Below are positions 24,585 to 32,446 of a DNA stretch of 64,000 nt, in pieces; the stretch's first letter is position 1; each line of letters begins with the position of its first letter. Origin of the DNA: Rubrivirga sp046845755. Its GTDB lineage: Bacteria > Bacteroidota > Rhodothermia > Rhodothermales > Rubricoccaceae. The notes beneath the pieces are model-generated. The model had not been told where the DNA came from, did no database searches, and worked only from the letters and a program-made list of their open reading frames with translations. A program made the position numbers and the translations under genes. The DNA is taken from NCBI RefSeq assembly GCF_046845755.1, contig NZ_CP177357.1:248001-312000 (forward strand), in the 5' to 3' direction.

Positions 24585-26900
24585 ATGCCTTCCGCCCCGA
24601 CCGACCGCCCCACGTCCCCCGACCGCCCCCGATGGGGCCGCGGCCGTCTCGTCTACTGGTCCCTCGCCGCCCTCGTCCTCGTCGCCGCCGCCGTCGGCAC
24701 CCGCGTCACGGACGAGGTGACCTGGACCCTCTTCGACTTCGCCGTCGCCGCGGGGCTGCTGGCCGCCGTCGGCCTGGCCTTCGAGGCCGTCGCGCGGCGG
24801 ACGGCTTCCACGCCCTACCGGTGGGGGGCCGCCCTAGCCCTCGGGACCGCGTTCATCCTCGTCTGGGCGCTGGGCGCCGTCGGCGTCATCGGGTCCGAGG
24901 ACGAGCCAGTGAACCTCCTCTACTTTGGCGTCCTCGCCGTTGGCGCCATCGGGGCGGCCCTCGCCCGCCTCCGCCCGCGCGGGATGGCTCGCGCGCTTGC
25001 TGCGACGGCTGCCGCGCAGGCCGCCGTGGCCGTCGGCGCCCTGGTCGGCGGCTGGGGCACCCCGCTCCACGGGGCCCTCGAGGTCGTCGTGATCAACGCC
25101 GGCTTCGTCGCGCTGTGGGCCGCCGCCGCGGCCTGCTTCCTCCGCGCGGCCCGGGAGACGCCGGCCGGTCCAACGCCTTCGGAGCGCTCCGCGGCCGGGA
25201 GCGCGGCGGCCCTGATCGTCTTCGCCCTCTTCGCCGGTCCGCCAGCGGGGGCCCAGAACACTCAGGGTGCCCCCCCCGACGTCGACGGCGTCTTCGCCTG
25301 GGCCTCACCCGACGCCCCCGGCTGCGTCGCTGCCGTCGACCACCGCGGTGAGCGGGTCGTCCAGCGGGCCGCCGGCGCGGCCAACCTCGAGACCGGCGCG
25401 CCCCTCACCCTCGACACCCGGTTCGACGTGGGGTCCGTCGTCAAGCAGGTCGTCGCGGCTACCGTCGTCCTCCTCGCCGAGGACGGCCGCCTCTCGCTCG
25501 CCGACGACGTCCGCCGGTACATCCCCGAACTCCCCGACCCTGGGCACGCCGTCACCCTCGACCACCTCCTCACGCACACCGGCGGCGTCCGCGACTGGAC
25601 GGCGCTCCAGCGGCTCGCGCCCGAGCCCGAGGAGGCGCTCGCCCTCGTCTTGCGCCAGCGCGGCCTCGACTTCCCGCCGGGCACCGCCTGGGCCTACTCC
25701 AACAGCGGGTACGTCCTGCTCAAGGAGGTCGTCACCCGTGTCGCCGGGGCCCCCTTCGGCGAGATCGCCCGGGCCCGCCTGTTCGAGCCGCTCGGCATGG
25801 CCCGGACGGTCTACGCCGAGGACGCCGCGGCCGTCCCCGGCCTCGCCCACGCCTACGCGCCCGAGGGCGACGGCTGGCGGCCCGACGTCCTCACCGGCCC
25901 CACGCGGGGCGGCGGCGGCGCCCTCTACAGCACGGCCGGCGACCTTCTCCGCTGGAACCGGGCGCTCTCCGAGGACCACCTCGGCCCCGCCGTCACGGCC
26001 GCACTCCACGAGCCCGCCCGGCTCGCCAACGGCCGCGTGCTCCCCTACGGCCGGGGCCTCTTCCTCGACGACGACCGCGCCGGGCCCGTCGTCTGGCACG
26101 GAGGGAGCGCGGCGGGCTACAAGTCGACCCTCGTCCGGTCTCCCCGCGAGCACGTCTCCATCGCCGTCCTGTGCAACGCCGGGGACGCCGTCCGGCCGAC
26201 GGACCTCGCCCGCCAGCTGTTCGACCGGGTCGCGCCGGACGCCCGCGAGCCCGAGGCCGCGCCGCAGACCGGCCCGGCGGCCCCGGCCGAGGTCGCCGGG
26301 CTCTACGTCCACGAGCGGACGGGCGACCCGCTCCGAGTCGCGGTCGACGACGGCGCGCTCCGCGTGGAGGGAGGGCCTCCCCTGACCGCTCTTGCAACGG
26401 ACCGCTTCCGGGCCGAGCGCCCGTCCCTGCGCGTCCGGTCCGCCGACCGGTTCGAGCTCCGGGTCGTGGGTCCAGACGCCCTGGAGGTCGTGTCGATGGA
26501 GGGGGAGACCGATCGCTACCGTCGCGCCCGGCCCACGCCGCTCGACGCGGCCGGGCGGGAGGTCGTCGCCGGCACCTACGCCAGCGACGACCTCCGGGCC
26601 GTCTTGGAGGTCGTGCCGACGGCGGACGGGCTCGGCGTCCGCCTCAACGGCTCGCGGCTGTTTCCCCTCTCGCCCGCCGACGGCGACGCGTTCCAGCTCG
26701 GGCGGATGTGGATCCGGTTCCAGCGTGACGCCGCTGGCCGCACCGTCGCCCTCGACTACCGCAACCCCGCCCTCGGCCCCGTCCGATTCCATCGAGAGAG
26801 GGGGACTGTCGGTAACAAAGCCGAGGCCGCGGTGGCCTGCCCCTCAAGCAGTAGGACCCCGACGGGCACAGCAGCCTGTTCCTCCGGCCCTCGTCCATGA
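24585..26900 (+). CDS. Membrane-domain/beta-lactamase-like serine hydrolase fusion
   Basis: A 771-residue protein. Residues about 20-185 hold five or so membrane helices (LVYWSLAALVLVAAAVGT and others). A second hydrophobic, signal-like stretch ending in AGPPAGAQ lies near 205-225. Then comes a class C/penicillin-binding-protein-like hydrolase: S284-x-x-K287 (SVVK), Y371-S-N373, and WHGGS as the third motif, plus a C-terminal beta domain often attached to these hydrolases. The last 30 residues after the natural-looking end (VRFHRERG) look like read-through. It appears to be two ancestral genes joined in frame. The gene ends just before the island's left junction. Confidence 0.8.
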   Translation: MPSAPTDRPTSPDRPRWGRGRLVYWSLAALVLVAAAVGTRVTDEVTWTLFDFAVAAGLLAAVGLAFEAVARRTASTPYRWGAALALGTAFILVWALGAVGVIGSEDEPVNLLYFGVLAVGAIGAALARLRPRGMARALAATAAAQAAVAVGALVGGWGTPLHGALEVVVINAGFVALWAAAAACFLRAARETPAGPTPSERSAAGSAAALIVFALFAGPPAGAQNTQGAPPDVDGVFAWASPDAPGCVAAVDHRGERVVQRAAGAANLETGAPLTLDTRFDVGSVVKQVVAATVVLLAEDGRLSLADDVRRYIPELPDPGHAVTLDHLLTHTGGVRDWTALQRLAPEPEEALALVLRQRGLDFPPGTAWAYSNSGYVLLKEVVTRVAGAPFGEIARARLFEPLGMARTVYAEDAAAVPGLAHAYAPEGDGWRPDVLTGPTRGGGGALYSTAGDLLRWNRALSEDHLGPAVTAALHEPARLANGRVLPYGRGLFLDDDRAGPVVWHGGSAAGYKSTLVRSPREHVSIAVLCNAGDAVRPTDLARQLFDRVAPDAREPEAAPQTGPAAPAEVAGLYVHERTGDPLRVAVDDGALRVEGGPPLTALATDRFRAERPSLRVRSADRFELRVVGPDALEVVSMEGETDRYRRARPTPLDAAGREVVAGTYASDDLRAVLEVVPTADGLGVRLNGSRLFPLSPADGDAFQLGRMWIRFQRDAAGRTVALDYRNPALGPVRFHRERGTVGNKAEAAVACPSSSRTPTGTAACSSGPRP

Positions 26901-26953
26901 CCGAGGCCGCCGCCAGCGCCGGGCGGCGTTGGGGACAGCCCACGAAAACTAAA

Positions 26954-26992
26954 ACCGCCCCTCTTCAGCCGGGAAGGCCGAAAAGGGGCGGT
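26954..26992 (-). terminator. Ancestral ssrA terminator stranded at the left island junction
   Basis: Arms ACCGCCCCT (26954-26962) and AGGGGCGGT (26984-26992) with a T-rich tail on the minus strand (TTTTAGTTTT). It starts five bases after the left copy of the tmRNA 3' end, the same spacing as the present tmRNA terminator. It therefore looks like the terminator ssrA had before the island entered. It may now serve the rightward serine hydrolase gene as well. Confidence 0.7.
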
Positions 26993-26997
26993 CTGTG

Positions 26998-27019
26998 GTG
27001 GAGATGCCGGGAGTCGAAC
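26998..27019 (-). repeat. Left attachment-site copy (tmRNA 3'-end remnant)
   Basis: Twenty-two bases identical to 51441-51462, in the same orientation. Read on the minus strand they are the T-loop and acceptor end of tmRNA (GTTCGACTCCC followed by GGCATCTCCAC). Beyond the repeat the left copy continues with CA, completing an encoded CCA tail (plus positions 26996-26998), which the tmRNA itself lacks now. Direct repeats of a tmRNA 3' end at both ends of a segment bearing an integrase are the standard mark of site-specific integration. Confidence 0.92.
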
Positions 27020-27102
27020 ATTGTGCGTCAAATAGGTCTTGTTGGTCCATGTGCTCCGGTTGTGCTAGTGGGGTCCAACTATGGGTCTGGTAATGGGTCG
27101 GA

Positions 27103-27399
27103 TTAAATCGGTGCCGCTTCAATGCTGGGCCACATCGCGAACCCGGTCCAGTCTCGGGGACGGTGGCCCTCGGCTCGAGCCCGCTGGTCTTCGGGGGAGA
27201 GGTAGGGGACGTAGGCCCGGACCCAGTACCGGATTGCCTGGCGCCGACCGACCCCGAACTCGTCGGTGATCCGCTGGAGCGCCTCCTCGACTCGGATGTG
27301 CTCGTAGATGATCCATTCCTGGACCTGCCCGACACGGCACCTGACCTCCACAGGGGTTGCGGGACGTTGTCTTGGTTTGGGGGATGGCGTGGTCGTCAT
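27103..27399 (-). CDS. Small HTH-like protein at the island's left end
   Basis: A 98-residue basic protein. A strong Shine-Dalgarno (AGGAGG at 27402-27407 on the minus strand) sits at ideal distance from the ATG at 27399, which supports real translation. The segment VEEALQRITDEFGVGRRQAIRYWVRAYV looks like a helix-turn-helix of the kind in small phage/plasmid DNA-binding proteins. Family not recognised. Its place directly inside the left attachment site suggests a role in element regulation or excision, but this is inference. Confidence 0.6.
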   Translation of the reverse strand: MTTTPSPKPRQRPATPVEVRCRVGQVQEWIIYEHIRVEEALQRITDEFGVGRRQAIRYWVRAYVPYLSPEDQRARAEGHRPRDWTGFAMWPSIEAAPI

Positions 27400-27850
27400 G
27401 GCCTCCTGTGATCGTTCTCCCTCGTTATGTGGAACGGTGCGCGGCGCTCACAGCGATCACTCAGGATGTCACCACGGCTGGGCTGAGAGGCTCTGGAGGG
27501 CGATTTGCCTACGCGCGAAGCGGTCAATAGCGGATCGGGCAGGCAGATCTCCTCCCGACCGGGCACGTCCCGAGGGCATTGGCGCTACTTCCACCTTTGC
27601 CTGCTGTTGTGCGATAACACGTCCTCCCCAGGCGCGAGGCCACGACCATTTGGGGGAGGCGCCGGGTGCTGTTTTTAGCCCCCGGGGTCGTCCTCAAGCG
27701 GTCTCGCCGAGAGCCCGTCCCCACCTCGGGGGCGGGCTCTTCTCGTACCGCCCGGACCGATCGGGCACGGCTGGCGCCGAGGGGCGCCAGTCTCATCCAT
27801 CAACGGCGAGCACGCGCTCGTCACAGCCGCGGCCGAGGGGCCGCCGTGCT
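27400..27850. other. Gene-free stretch with one terminator-like hairpin
   Basis: No frame here has the codon bias of neighbouring genes. It is the divergent region between the small HTH gene and the rightward cargo. The only structure seen is a hairpin with arms GAGCCCGTCCCC (27711-27722) and GGGGGCGGGCTC (27728-27739), one G-T wobble, followed by TTCTCG. It resembles hairpins upstream of later cargo genes (28805-28838 and 29966-30000). Confidence 0.5.
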
Positions 27851-28069
27851 ATGCAACCATCCACACCCCAGGGCGAGATCCGCCCCGCCGACACGGTCGG
27901 CGATCCGACCACGGTCGACTACGCGTCGCCTGTCCTGCTCACCCGGCTCCGCCAGTACGACCGAGAGCCGATCCCGCCTGAGCTCTGCCGGCTTGGACCG
28001 GATTGCCTCGTGTGCCGCTGGCGGCGTGAGGGGCTCCTCGACCTCCGCCCCGACTCCCGGGCGGCCTAG
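27851..28069 (+). CDS. Small unknown cargo protein
   Basis: A possible 72-residue protein starting at ATG 27851, with acceptable third-position GC and a CxxC pair (CLVC) near the C-terminus preceded by CRLGPD. No family recognised. The open frame extends far upstream but that part overlaps hairpin and antisense sequence. It could be a small zinc-binding regulator; coding status is moderate. Confidence 0.45.
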   Translation: MQPSTPQGEIRPADTVGDPTTVDYASPVLLTRLRQYDREPIPPELCRLGPDCLVCRWRREGLLDLRPDSRAA

Positions 28070-28225
28070 ACCCCGGCGCCCGAGCGCGCCACCCACCTGC
28101 TGGACTCGCCAGCACCGCCAGAGATCGTCTGGCACCCCCCGCGCACGTCCGCGCGGACTCACCCCCCAAGGCGGCCGGCCCTCCGGCCGAGTCGCCACAG
28201 CTACGTCCACTAAGGACGATCAACC

Positions 28226-28756
28226 ATGAGCTACCACACCATTCCCGGACCCGGCGACCAGTGCCACTGCGGGTCCTACTACGCCTGCCGTTGCCAGCCC
28301 GAGCCCGACCCGGACGTCCTGTTCGACGAGGCTTACCAGCGAGGACACGACGCCTGCATGAGCGACGGCGCTGACAACCATCCCCTGGCCTGCTGGCCGT
28401 CCACTCCGGCCGACGCCGCGCTCGCCCGCGACTGGCGGCGCTTGGTCGCTGGCCACTCCATCGTGGGCATCGACGGTCGACGTTTCTACAGTTCCCACTG
28501 GTTCAACGTGCTACGACCGTGGCAGCACCGGGGCCTCTACGGGTTCGACCCGTTCCGGCGCGAGCCCTGCCCCGAGGGGTACCTCGCAGGCTTCGAGGAC
28601 GCCATGGCCGGGCTCCCGAGCGCGGTCGACGACCCCGAGCGGCACCGGGCTTTTGCAGCGGCGCTCGACGCCTACGAGCCTGAGCCGGTCCTCTACGACT
28701 GGCCCATCGGCCCGATGCCCGCGCCGGCTGAGGACGACGACTGGATGCCGTTCTAG
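28226..28756 (+). CDS. Unknown cargo protein with N-terminal Cys cluster
   Basis: A 176-residue acidic protein. It starts at ATG 28226 preceded by AAGGA. The N-terminus has a Cys/His cluster (CHCGSYYACRC, residues 13-23) that could bind zinc. The middle has aromatic-rich sequence (FYSSHWFNVLRPW), and the C-terminus is acidic with a terminal WMPF. No family recognised. Codon use matches the rest of the island cargo. Confidence 0.65.
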   Translation: MSYHTIPGPGDQCHCGSYYACRCQPEPDPDVLFDEAYQRGHDACMSDGADNHPLACWPSTPADAALARDWRRLVAGHSIVGIDGRRFYSSHWFNVLRPWQHRGLYGFDPFRREPCPEGYLAGFEDAMAGLPSAVDDPERHRAFAAALDAYEPEPVLYDWPIGPMPAPAEDDDWMPF

Positions 28757-28804
28757 GCGCCCCTGTAGCAGACGACTGCGGTCCACGACGGACCGCCAAC
28801 GACA

Positions 28805-28838
28805 CGAGGCCCGGCCCCCGAGAGGAGGTCGGGCCTCG
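28805..28838 (+). terminator. Terminator-like hairpin after the 28226 gene
   Basis: Arms CGAGGCCCG (28805-28813) and CGGGCCTCG (28830-28838), extended inward by a few pairs, followed by CCCATTTG. It lies 50 bp after a stop codon and 130 bp before the next gene. Weak T tract, so termination efficiency is uncertain. Confidence 0.45.
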
Positions 28839-28967
28839 CCCATTTGTGCCCTCGCCGCTGGCGGTGGGCACGGCCGAGCCGGGAGACACCCGGACGGCAC
28901 TACGGCGACCGCGCTGCTCGAACAGCGCGGCGCCATCACCACGACCGGGGGAGGCCCCCCGATTACG

Positions 28968-29942
28968 ATGACTCAGACTCTCAACCTACACCACACGTCC
29001 CCGTCCACCGCGCCCGGCGTGCCGCCGCTCGACGCCTACGCCGCTCGCGTCGCGGCCGAGGCCGAGCGCTGGCTCACCTTCGCGACCGAGCGGACCCGGA
29101 TGCAGCCGCAGACGCTCTCCCGCAAGGCGTTCGCGTCGCTCGCCTTCTCCGTCGCCCGTTCCGCATCGTCGTTCGCCGTCCCGTCCAAGCTCTCGGGCAC
29201 CTCGCAGCACCAGCGCCGCCTGTGGGCGATGGTCCGCGAGATGGCGCCAGAGTGGTCCGAGCTCACGCTCGACGCCACCGACGACGGGCTGACGGCGCTC
29301 TACGACGGCGACCCCATCGGCGAGGTCCAGCCGAAGCACCTGCCGTGGTTTCGTCCACTCGTGCCCTTCGGCGCCCGGCTCTACCTGGGCTCCGTGACCG
29401 GCTCCCACCGCGACCGCGTGACCCTAGGAGTCAACATCGTCCTTGGCCACATCGGCACAGCGATGGACGGGCTCCTCGACGCGCTCGGTCAGTCGGGCGA
29501 CGGGCGGGGGGACGGCTCGCAAAGCGGCCTCACGAGTTCGGCACTCGTCGTGCCCGAATGCACGGTCGCACAGGGCGACAGCGCGCCGCAGGGGGGCACC
29601 GTGCCGCCGCTCCGGCTCGTGGTGCTCCCCGAGTCCGAGGCGCTCTCCGGCGACGCCGACGACGTGGTCCTCTGGCGCCGCATCGACGGCTCCGGCCACG
29701 CGTCGGTCCCTCACGTCCGGCGCCACTCCGACGGGCTCGACTGGGGGCGCCTCGGGGCCGGGCCGGCCGACCTCGCCTTCTCGGTGCTGGCCGCGCTCTG
29801 CGGCGAGCCGGCGGCCGAGGCGCACGGGGCCGACTTCGCCTTCGAGGTCGTGTCCCGCGTGCCCTTCGCCGGGGGCGTGATCCGCGCGGCCGCCGTGCGC
29901 GCCTGGGTCGCCGCCCAGGACCAGCCGCGACCGGCGGCATAG
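28968..29942 (+). CDS. Unknown cargo protein with DUF6166-like C-terminus
   Basis: A 324-residue protein from ATG 28968. Near residues 245-275 the sequence VRRHSDGLDWGRLGAGPADLAFSVL resembles the DUF6166 pattern (short His/Arg segment, aromatic-Gly, then GPADLAL), a small domain found on mobile elements and in phages. The N-terminal third is helical and basic (LSRKAFASLAFSVARSASSF). No catalytic motif is seen. It precedes the ArdC-like gene by 75 bp with a strong hairpin between them. Confidence 0.6.
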   Translation: MTQTLNLHHTSPSTAPGVPPLDAYAARVAAEAERWLTFATERTRMQPQTLSRKAFASLAFSVARSASSFAVPSKLSGTSQHQRRLWAMVREMAPEWSELTLDATDDGLTALYDGDPIGEVQPKHLPWFRPLVPFGARLYLGSVTGSHRDRVTLGVNIVLGHIGTAMDGLLDALGQSGDGRGDGSQSGLTSSALVVPECTVAQGDSAPQGGTVPPLRLVVLPESEALSGDADDVVLWRRIDGSGHASVPHVRRHSDGLDWGRLGAGPADLAFSVLAALCGEPAAEAHGADFAFEVVSRVPFAGGVIRAAAVRAWVAAQDQPRPAA

Positions 29943-29965
29943 ACCGAGCTGCCTTTTCCATCACC

Positions 29966-30000
29966 GAGGCCGCCGCTCCCACCCAGGGGGCGGCGGCCTC
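29966..30000 (+). terminator. Strong hairpin between the DUF6166-like gene and ardC
   Basis: A 15-bp stem: 29966-29980 pairs with 29986-30000 with one G-T wobble and a five-base loop, followed by TCTCGCATTC. It begins 24 bp after the upstream stop and ends 17 bp before the ardC ATG. A simple terminator this close to the next start would leave ardC without a promoter, so attenuation is possible. Confidence 0.45.
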
Positions 30001-30017
30001 TCGCATTCAGACGACCC

Positions 30018-30929
30018 ATGAACGACGTCATCATCCCCACAACCACGGCCGGGCAGCTCGGCTTCACCTTCACCGCTCCCGCCGACGACCGGACACCGAG
30101 CCAACGCCGCGCCGACCAAGCCCGCGCTCGCCTAGCCCAGGGCCTCGACGGCATCCGCGAGGACCCCGCCGTGCTCGCGGGCTACCTCGCCTTCTGCGCC
30201 CACTTCACCGACTACAGCGCTCGCAACAAGCTCCTCGTCTACCTCCAGAACCCCCGCGCCCGTCACTGCAAGGGCTACCGCGACTGGACCCGGCACGGGC
30301 GGCAGGTCCGTAAGGGCGAGCGCGGCCTCACCATCCTCGCCCCGCTCCTCCGCAAGCCGACCGCCGACGAAGTCGCGGCCGGCGCCGACCCCGACCGGCG
30401 CATCCCGTACGGCTTCCGGGCCGTCGCGGTGTTCGACTACGCCCAGACCGACGCGGTCGCCGACGACGCGCTCGTCTACGCACCGCCAGTGTCTCGGCTG
30501 GACGCCGACGGCCCCGAGGGGCTCGTTGGCGCCATCGAGGCCGCCATCACGGCGTACGGATACGCGGTCGAGACGACGGACACGGGGTACGCCGACGGCC
30601 GGTGTCGCTTCGAAGCGAAGGTTGTCGAGGTCCGGGCCGGGCTCTCGTCCGCCGACCGCGCGGCCGTCCTCACACACGAGCTGGCCCACGCCGTCGCTCA
30701 CGGTCCAGACGCGACTGACCGCCCGTCGAGGGCATCAGTGGAGCTCCAGGCGGAGGGTGCGGCCTTCGTGGGACTCGCAGCCATGGAGCTCGACACTGGC
30801 CGGTGCTCGCTGCCCTACCTCAAGAACTGGGCGTCGGGCGACGACGACGCGCTGAGCGCCGAGCTCGCGGCCATCGACCGGATCGCCGGCCTGATCCTCG
30901 ACCTCGTCGGCGCCACCGAAGGGCGCTAG
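30018..30929 (+). CDS. ArdC-like antirestriction protein (ssDNA-binding + metalloprotease fold)
   Basis: A 303-residue protein. The N-terminal domain (about 45-150) has the ArdC features: YSARNKLLVYLQNP, then GYRDWTRHGRQVRKGERGLTILAP and FRAVAVFDYAQTD. The C-terminal part carries a zincin motif HELAHA (220-225) with a possible third ligand in VELQAEG (E242/E246). ArdC proteins coat incoming single-stranded DNA during conjugation and block restriction. Here such a gene sits just upstream of a BREX operon on the same island, which may protect the element's own transfer. It ends 112 bp before the brxA-like gene. Confidence 0.82.
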   Translation: MNDVIIPTTTAGQLGFTFTAPADDRTPSQRRADQARARLAQGLDGIREDPAVLAGYLAFCAHFTDYSARNKLLVYLQNPRARHCKGYRDWTRHGRQVRKGERGLTILAPLLRKPTADEVAAGADPDRRIPYGFRAVAVFDYAQTDAVADDALVYAPPVSRLDADGPEGLVGAIEAAITAYGYAVETTDTGYADGRCRFEAKVVEVRAGLSSADRAAVLTHELAHAVAHGPDATDRPSRASVELQAEGAAFVGLAAMELDTGRCSLPYLKNWASGDDDALSAELAAIDRIAGLILDLVGATEGR

Positions 30930-30954
30930 CTCCGACTGGAAAGGGACCCACCCT

Positions 30955-30993
30955 TGGGGAGGTCGGAATCCTGCCGTGGATCCGGCCTCCCCA
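30955..30993 (+). promoter_or_regulatory. Inverted repeat upstream of the BREX operon
   Basis: Arms TGGGGAGGTCGGA (30955-30967) and TCCGGCCTCCCCA (30981-30993) pair over 13 bases with one G-T wobble and a 13-base loop. It lies between ardC and the brxA-like gene. It may be the ardC terminator (no T tract), an operator, or a leader hairpin controlling BREX expression. BREX operons are often preceded by a BrxR regulator; no such gene was identified here. Confidence 0.4.
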
Positions 30994-31041
30994 GTACGTG
31001 CGCGTCCGAGAGGGAGCGGGACCGTCGGTAGCTTAGCGCTC

Positions 31042-31860
31042 TTGAGCACCGAGACTCTATTGCGTCCGACCCTAACCCCCTTCGACACCCGCGCCGAGTT
31101 CCCTGAATGGGCCGGGTTCCGGGGGCGCTCGACCGGCACCCACTCGACGCGGTCCATCATGATCGCGGACTTGGCGCGGCTCCTAGAGGCGGTCCCAACC
31201 GACGCCCCCTACGAGGCCTACGCCGAGGCCATCGTCGAGCGGAACGTCCTGGACAAGCGGACGGACACGACCCGCCGCCAGACGCTCCAGCGCCTGGGGG
31301 AGTTCTACGCCTTCGACCCGGAGGTCCCCTTGTTCCGCGCCCTCCGCGTCCTCTGGGACGCTGGCGAGGCGGCCCGGCCGCTCCTGGCCCTTCTCTCTGC
31401 CGCCGCCCGCGACGTGCTCCTCCGCGTCTCGGCGGAGGCCGTCCTCCCGTTGGAGACAGGGGCCCTCTTCGACAAGGCGGACGTGATCGGCGCCCTGGAG
31501 CGCGAGCTGCCGGCCCGGTTTACCCCGAAGTCACGCCCGCAGATCGCCCGCATCACCGCCGCCAGCTGGACCCAGTCCGGACACCTTGACGGGCACTCTC
31601 GGAAGGTCCGACGGCACGTCGACCCGCCGCCGGCCGCGGTCGCCTACGCCGTCCTCCTCGGGTACCTCTGTGGGGAGCGGGGCGGGGCGCTCTTTTCCTC
31701 CCCCTGGGCCGTCTGCCTAGACGCCCCGGCGCCGGTCCTCCAGGACCGCGCTCGCGACGCGGCCCGCCACGGGTGGATCACCTACCGCCGCAGCGGCGAC
31801 GTCCTCGACGTGGACCCCCGCCCCCTCCTGACCGCAGACGCGTTCGCCCGTACCGCATGA
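31042..31860 (+). CDS. brxA: BrxA-like BREX protein
   Basis: A 272-residue protein if translation begins at TTG 31042; the first ATG in frame is at 31159 (233 residues). I prefer the upstream start because codon bias extends there, but this is not settled. The stretch IVERNVLDKRTDTTRRQTLQ followed by a leucine-rich helical region and AARDVLLRVSAE is like the DUF1819/BrxA pattern. It is in the brxA position, overlapping brxB by ATGA (4 bp). BrxA of E. coli-type systems binds DNA; its role in defence is unclear. The assignment leans partly on context. Confidence 0.62.
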   Translation: MSTETLLRPTLTPFDTRAEFPEWAGFRGRSTGTHSTRSIMIADLARLLEAVPTDAPYEAYAEAIVERNVLDKRTDTTRRQTLQRLGEFYAFDPEVPLFRALRVLWDAGEAARPLLALLSAAARDVLLRVSAEAVLPLETGALFDKADVIGALERELPARFTPKSRPQIARITAASWTQSGHLDGHSRKVRRHVDPPPAAVAYAVLLGYLCGERGGALFSSPWAVCLDAPAPVLQDRARDAARHGWITYRRSGDVLDVDPRPLLTADAFARTA

Positions 31861-32396
31861 GCCGCCTCGACACCCTCCTCGCGCGGTTCACGGCGCACCT
31901 CGAACTCCCCTGGCAACCGTCGGCCCCGCGGGTCTGGATCGTCGTGTACGACCGGGCCGACGAACGTCGGCTCCGCGCCCGGCTCGACGCCTTCGAGGCC
32001 GCCGCGACGAGCCGGGGACTGACGTGGGCGACCGTCGACGCCACGCCCCTCGTCCCGGAGTGGCTCGGGGGCCACGAGTACGCCGAGGCGTACTTCGAGT
32101 CCCCGGACCTCCTCGACGCCGAGGTCGGCGACGTGCAGGAGGTGGCCGAGTCCCGCGTGCTCGATGCCCTCAAGGCAGGGGCCGCGGCCGGGCGCCAGAG
32201 CGTCGTCGCGCTCGTCGGCGCGGGTGGGCTCTACGGCTTCGCCGACGTCCCCGCCCTCATCCGCGCCGTGGAGCAAGAGGTAACCGGCCGCCTGGTCGTC
32301 TTCTTCCCCGGATCCGTCGAGAAGGGCCGGTACCGGCTCCTCGATGGCCACGACGGGTGGGATTACCGCGCCCTCGCGATCACCGCCGACGACTGA
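31857..32396 (+). CDS. brxB: BrxB (DUF1788) BREX protein
   Basis: A 179-residue protein from ATG 31857. The N-terminal RVWIVVYDRADERRLRARLDAFE and the central AEAYFESPDLLD fit DUF1788; the C-terminal LVVFFPGSVEKGRYRLLDGHDGWDYRALAI is the most characteristic part of BrxB. Required for BREX defence in E. coli-type systems; biochemical activity unknown. Overlaps brxA by 4 bp and precedes brxC by 50 bp. Confidence 0.85.
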   Translation: MSRLDTLLARFTAHLELPWQPSAPRVWIVVYDRADERRLRARLDAFEAAATSRGLTWATVDATPLVPEWLGGHEYAEAYFESPDLLDAEVGDVQEVAESRVLDALKAGAAAGRQSVVALVGAGGLYGFADVPALIRAVEQEVTGRLVVFFPGSVEKGRYRLLDGHDGWDYRALAITADD

Positions 32397-32446
32397 ACCC
32401 CAGACGGCCAGGCCACCCCGCCGGCCCCGCTGACCTCGACCCCTCT

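Noticed and set aside
25305..26792. 495-codon minus-strand frame
   Set aside because: Antisense shadow of the serine hydrolase gene, without any recognisable motif.
26998..27019. A second tmRNA or tRNA gene at the left junction
   Set aside because: Only 22 bases of T arm and acceptor are present; no D arm, anticodon arm or tag frame nearby. It is an attachment-site remnant.
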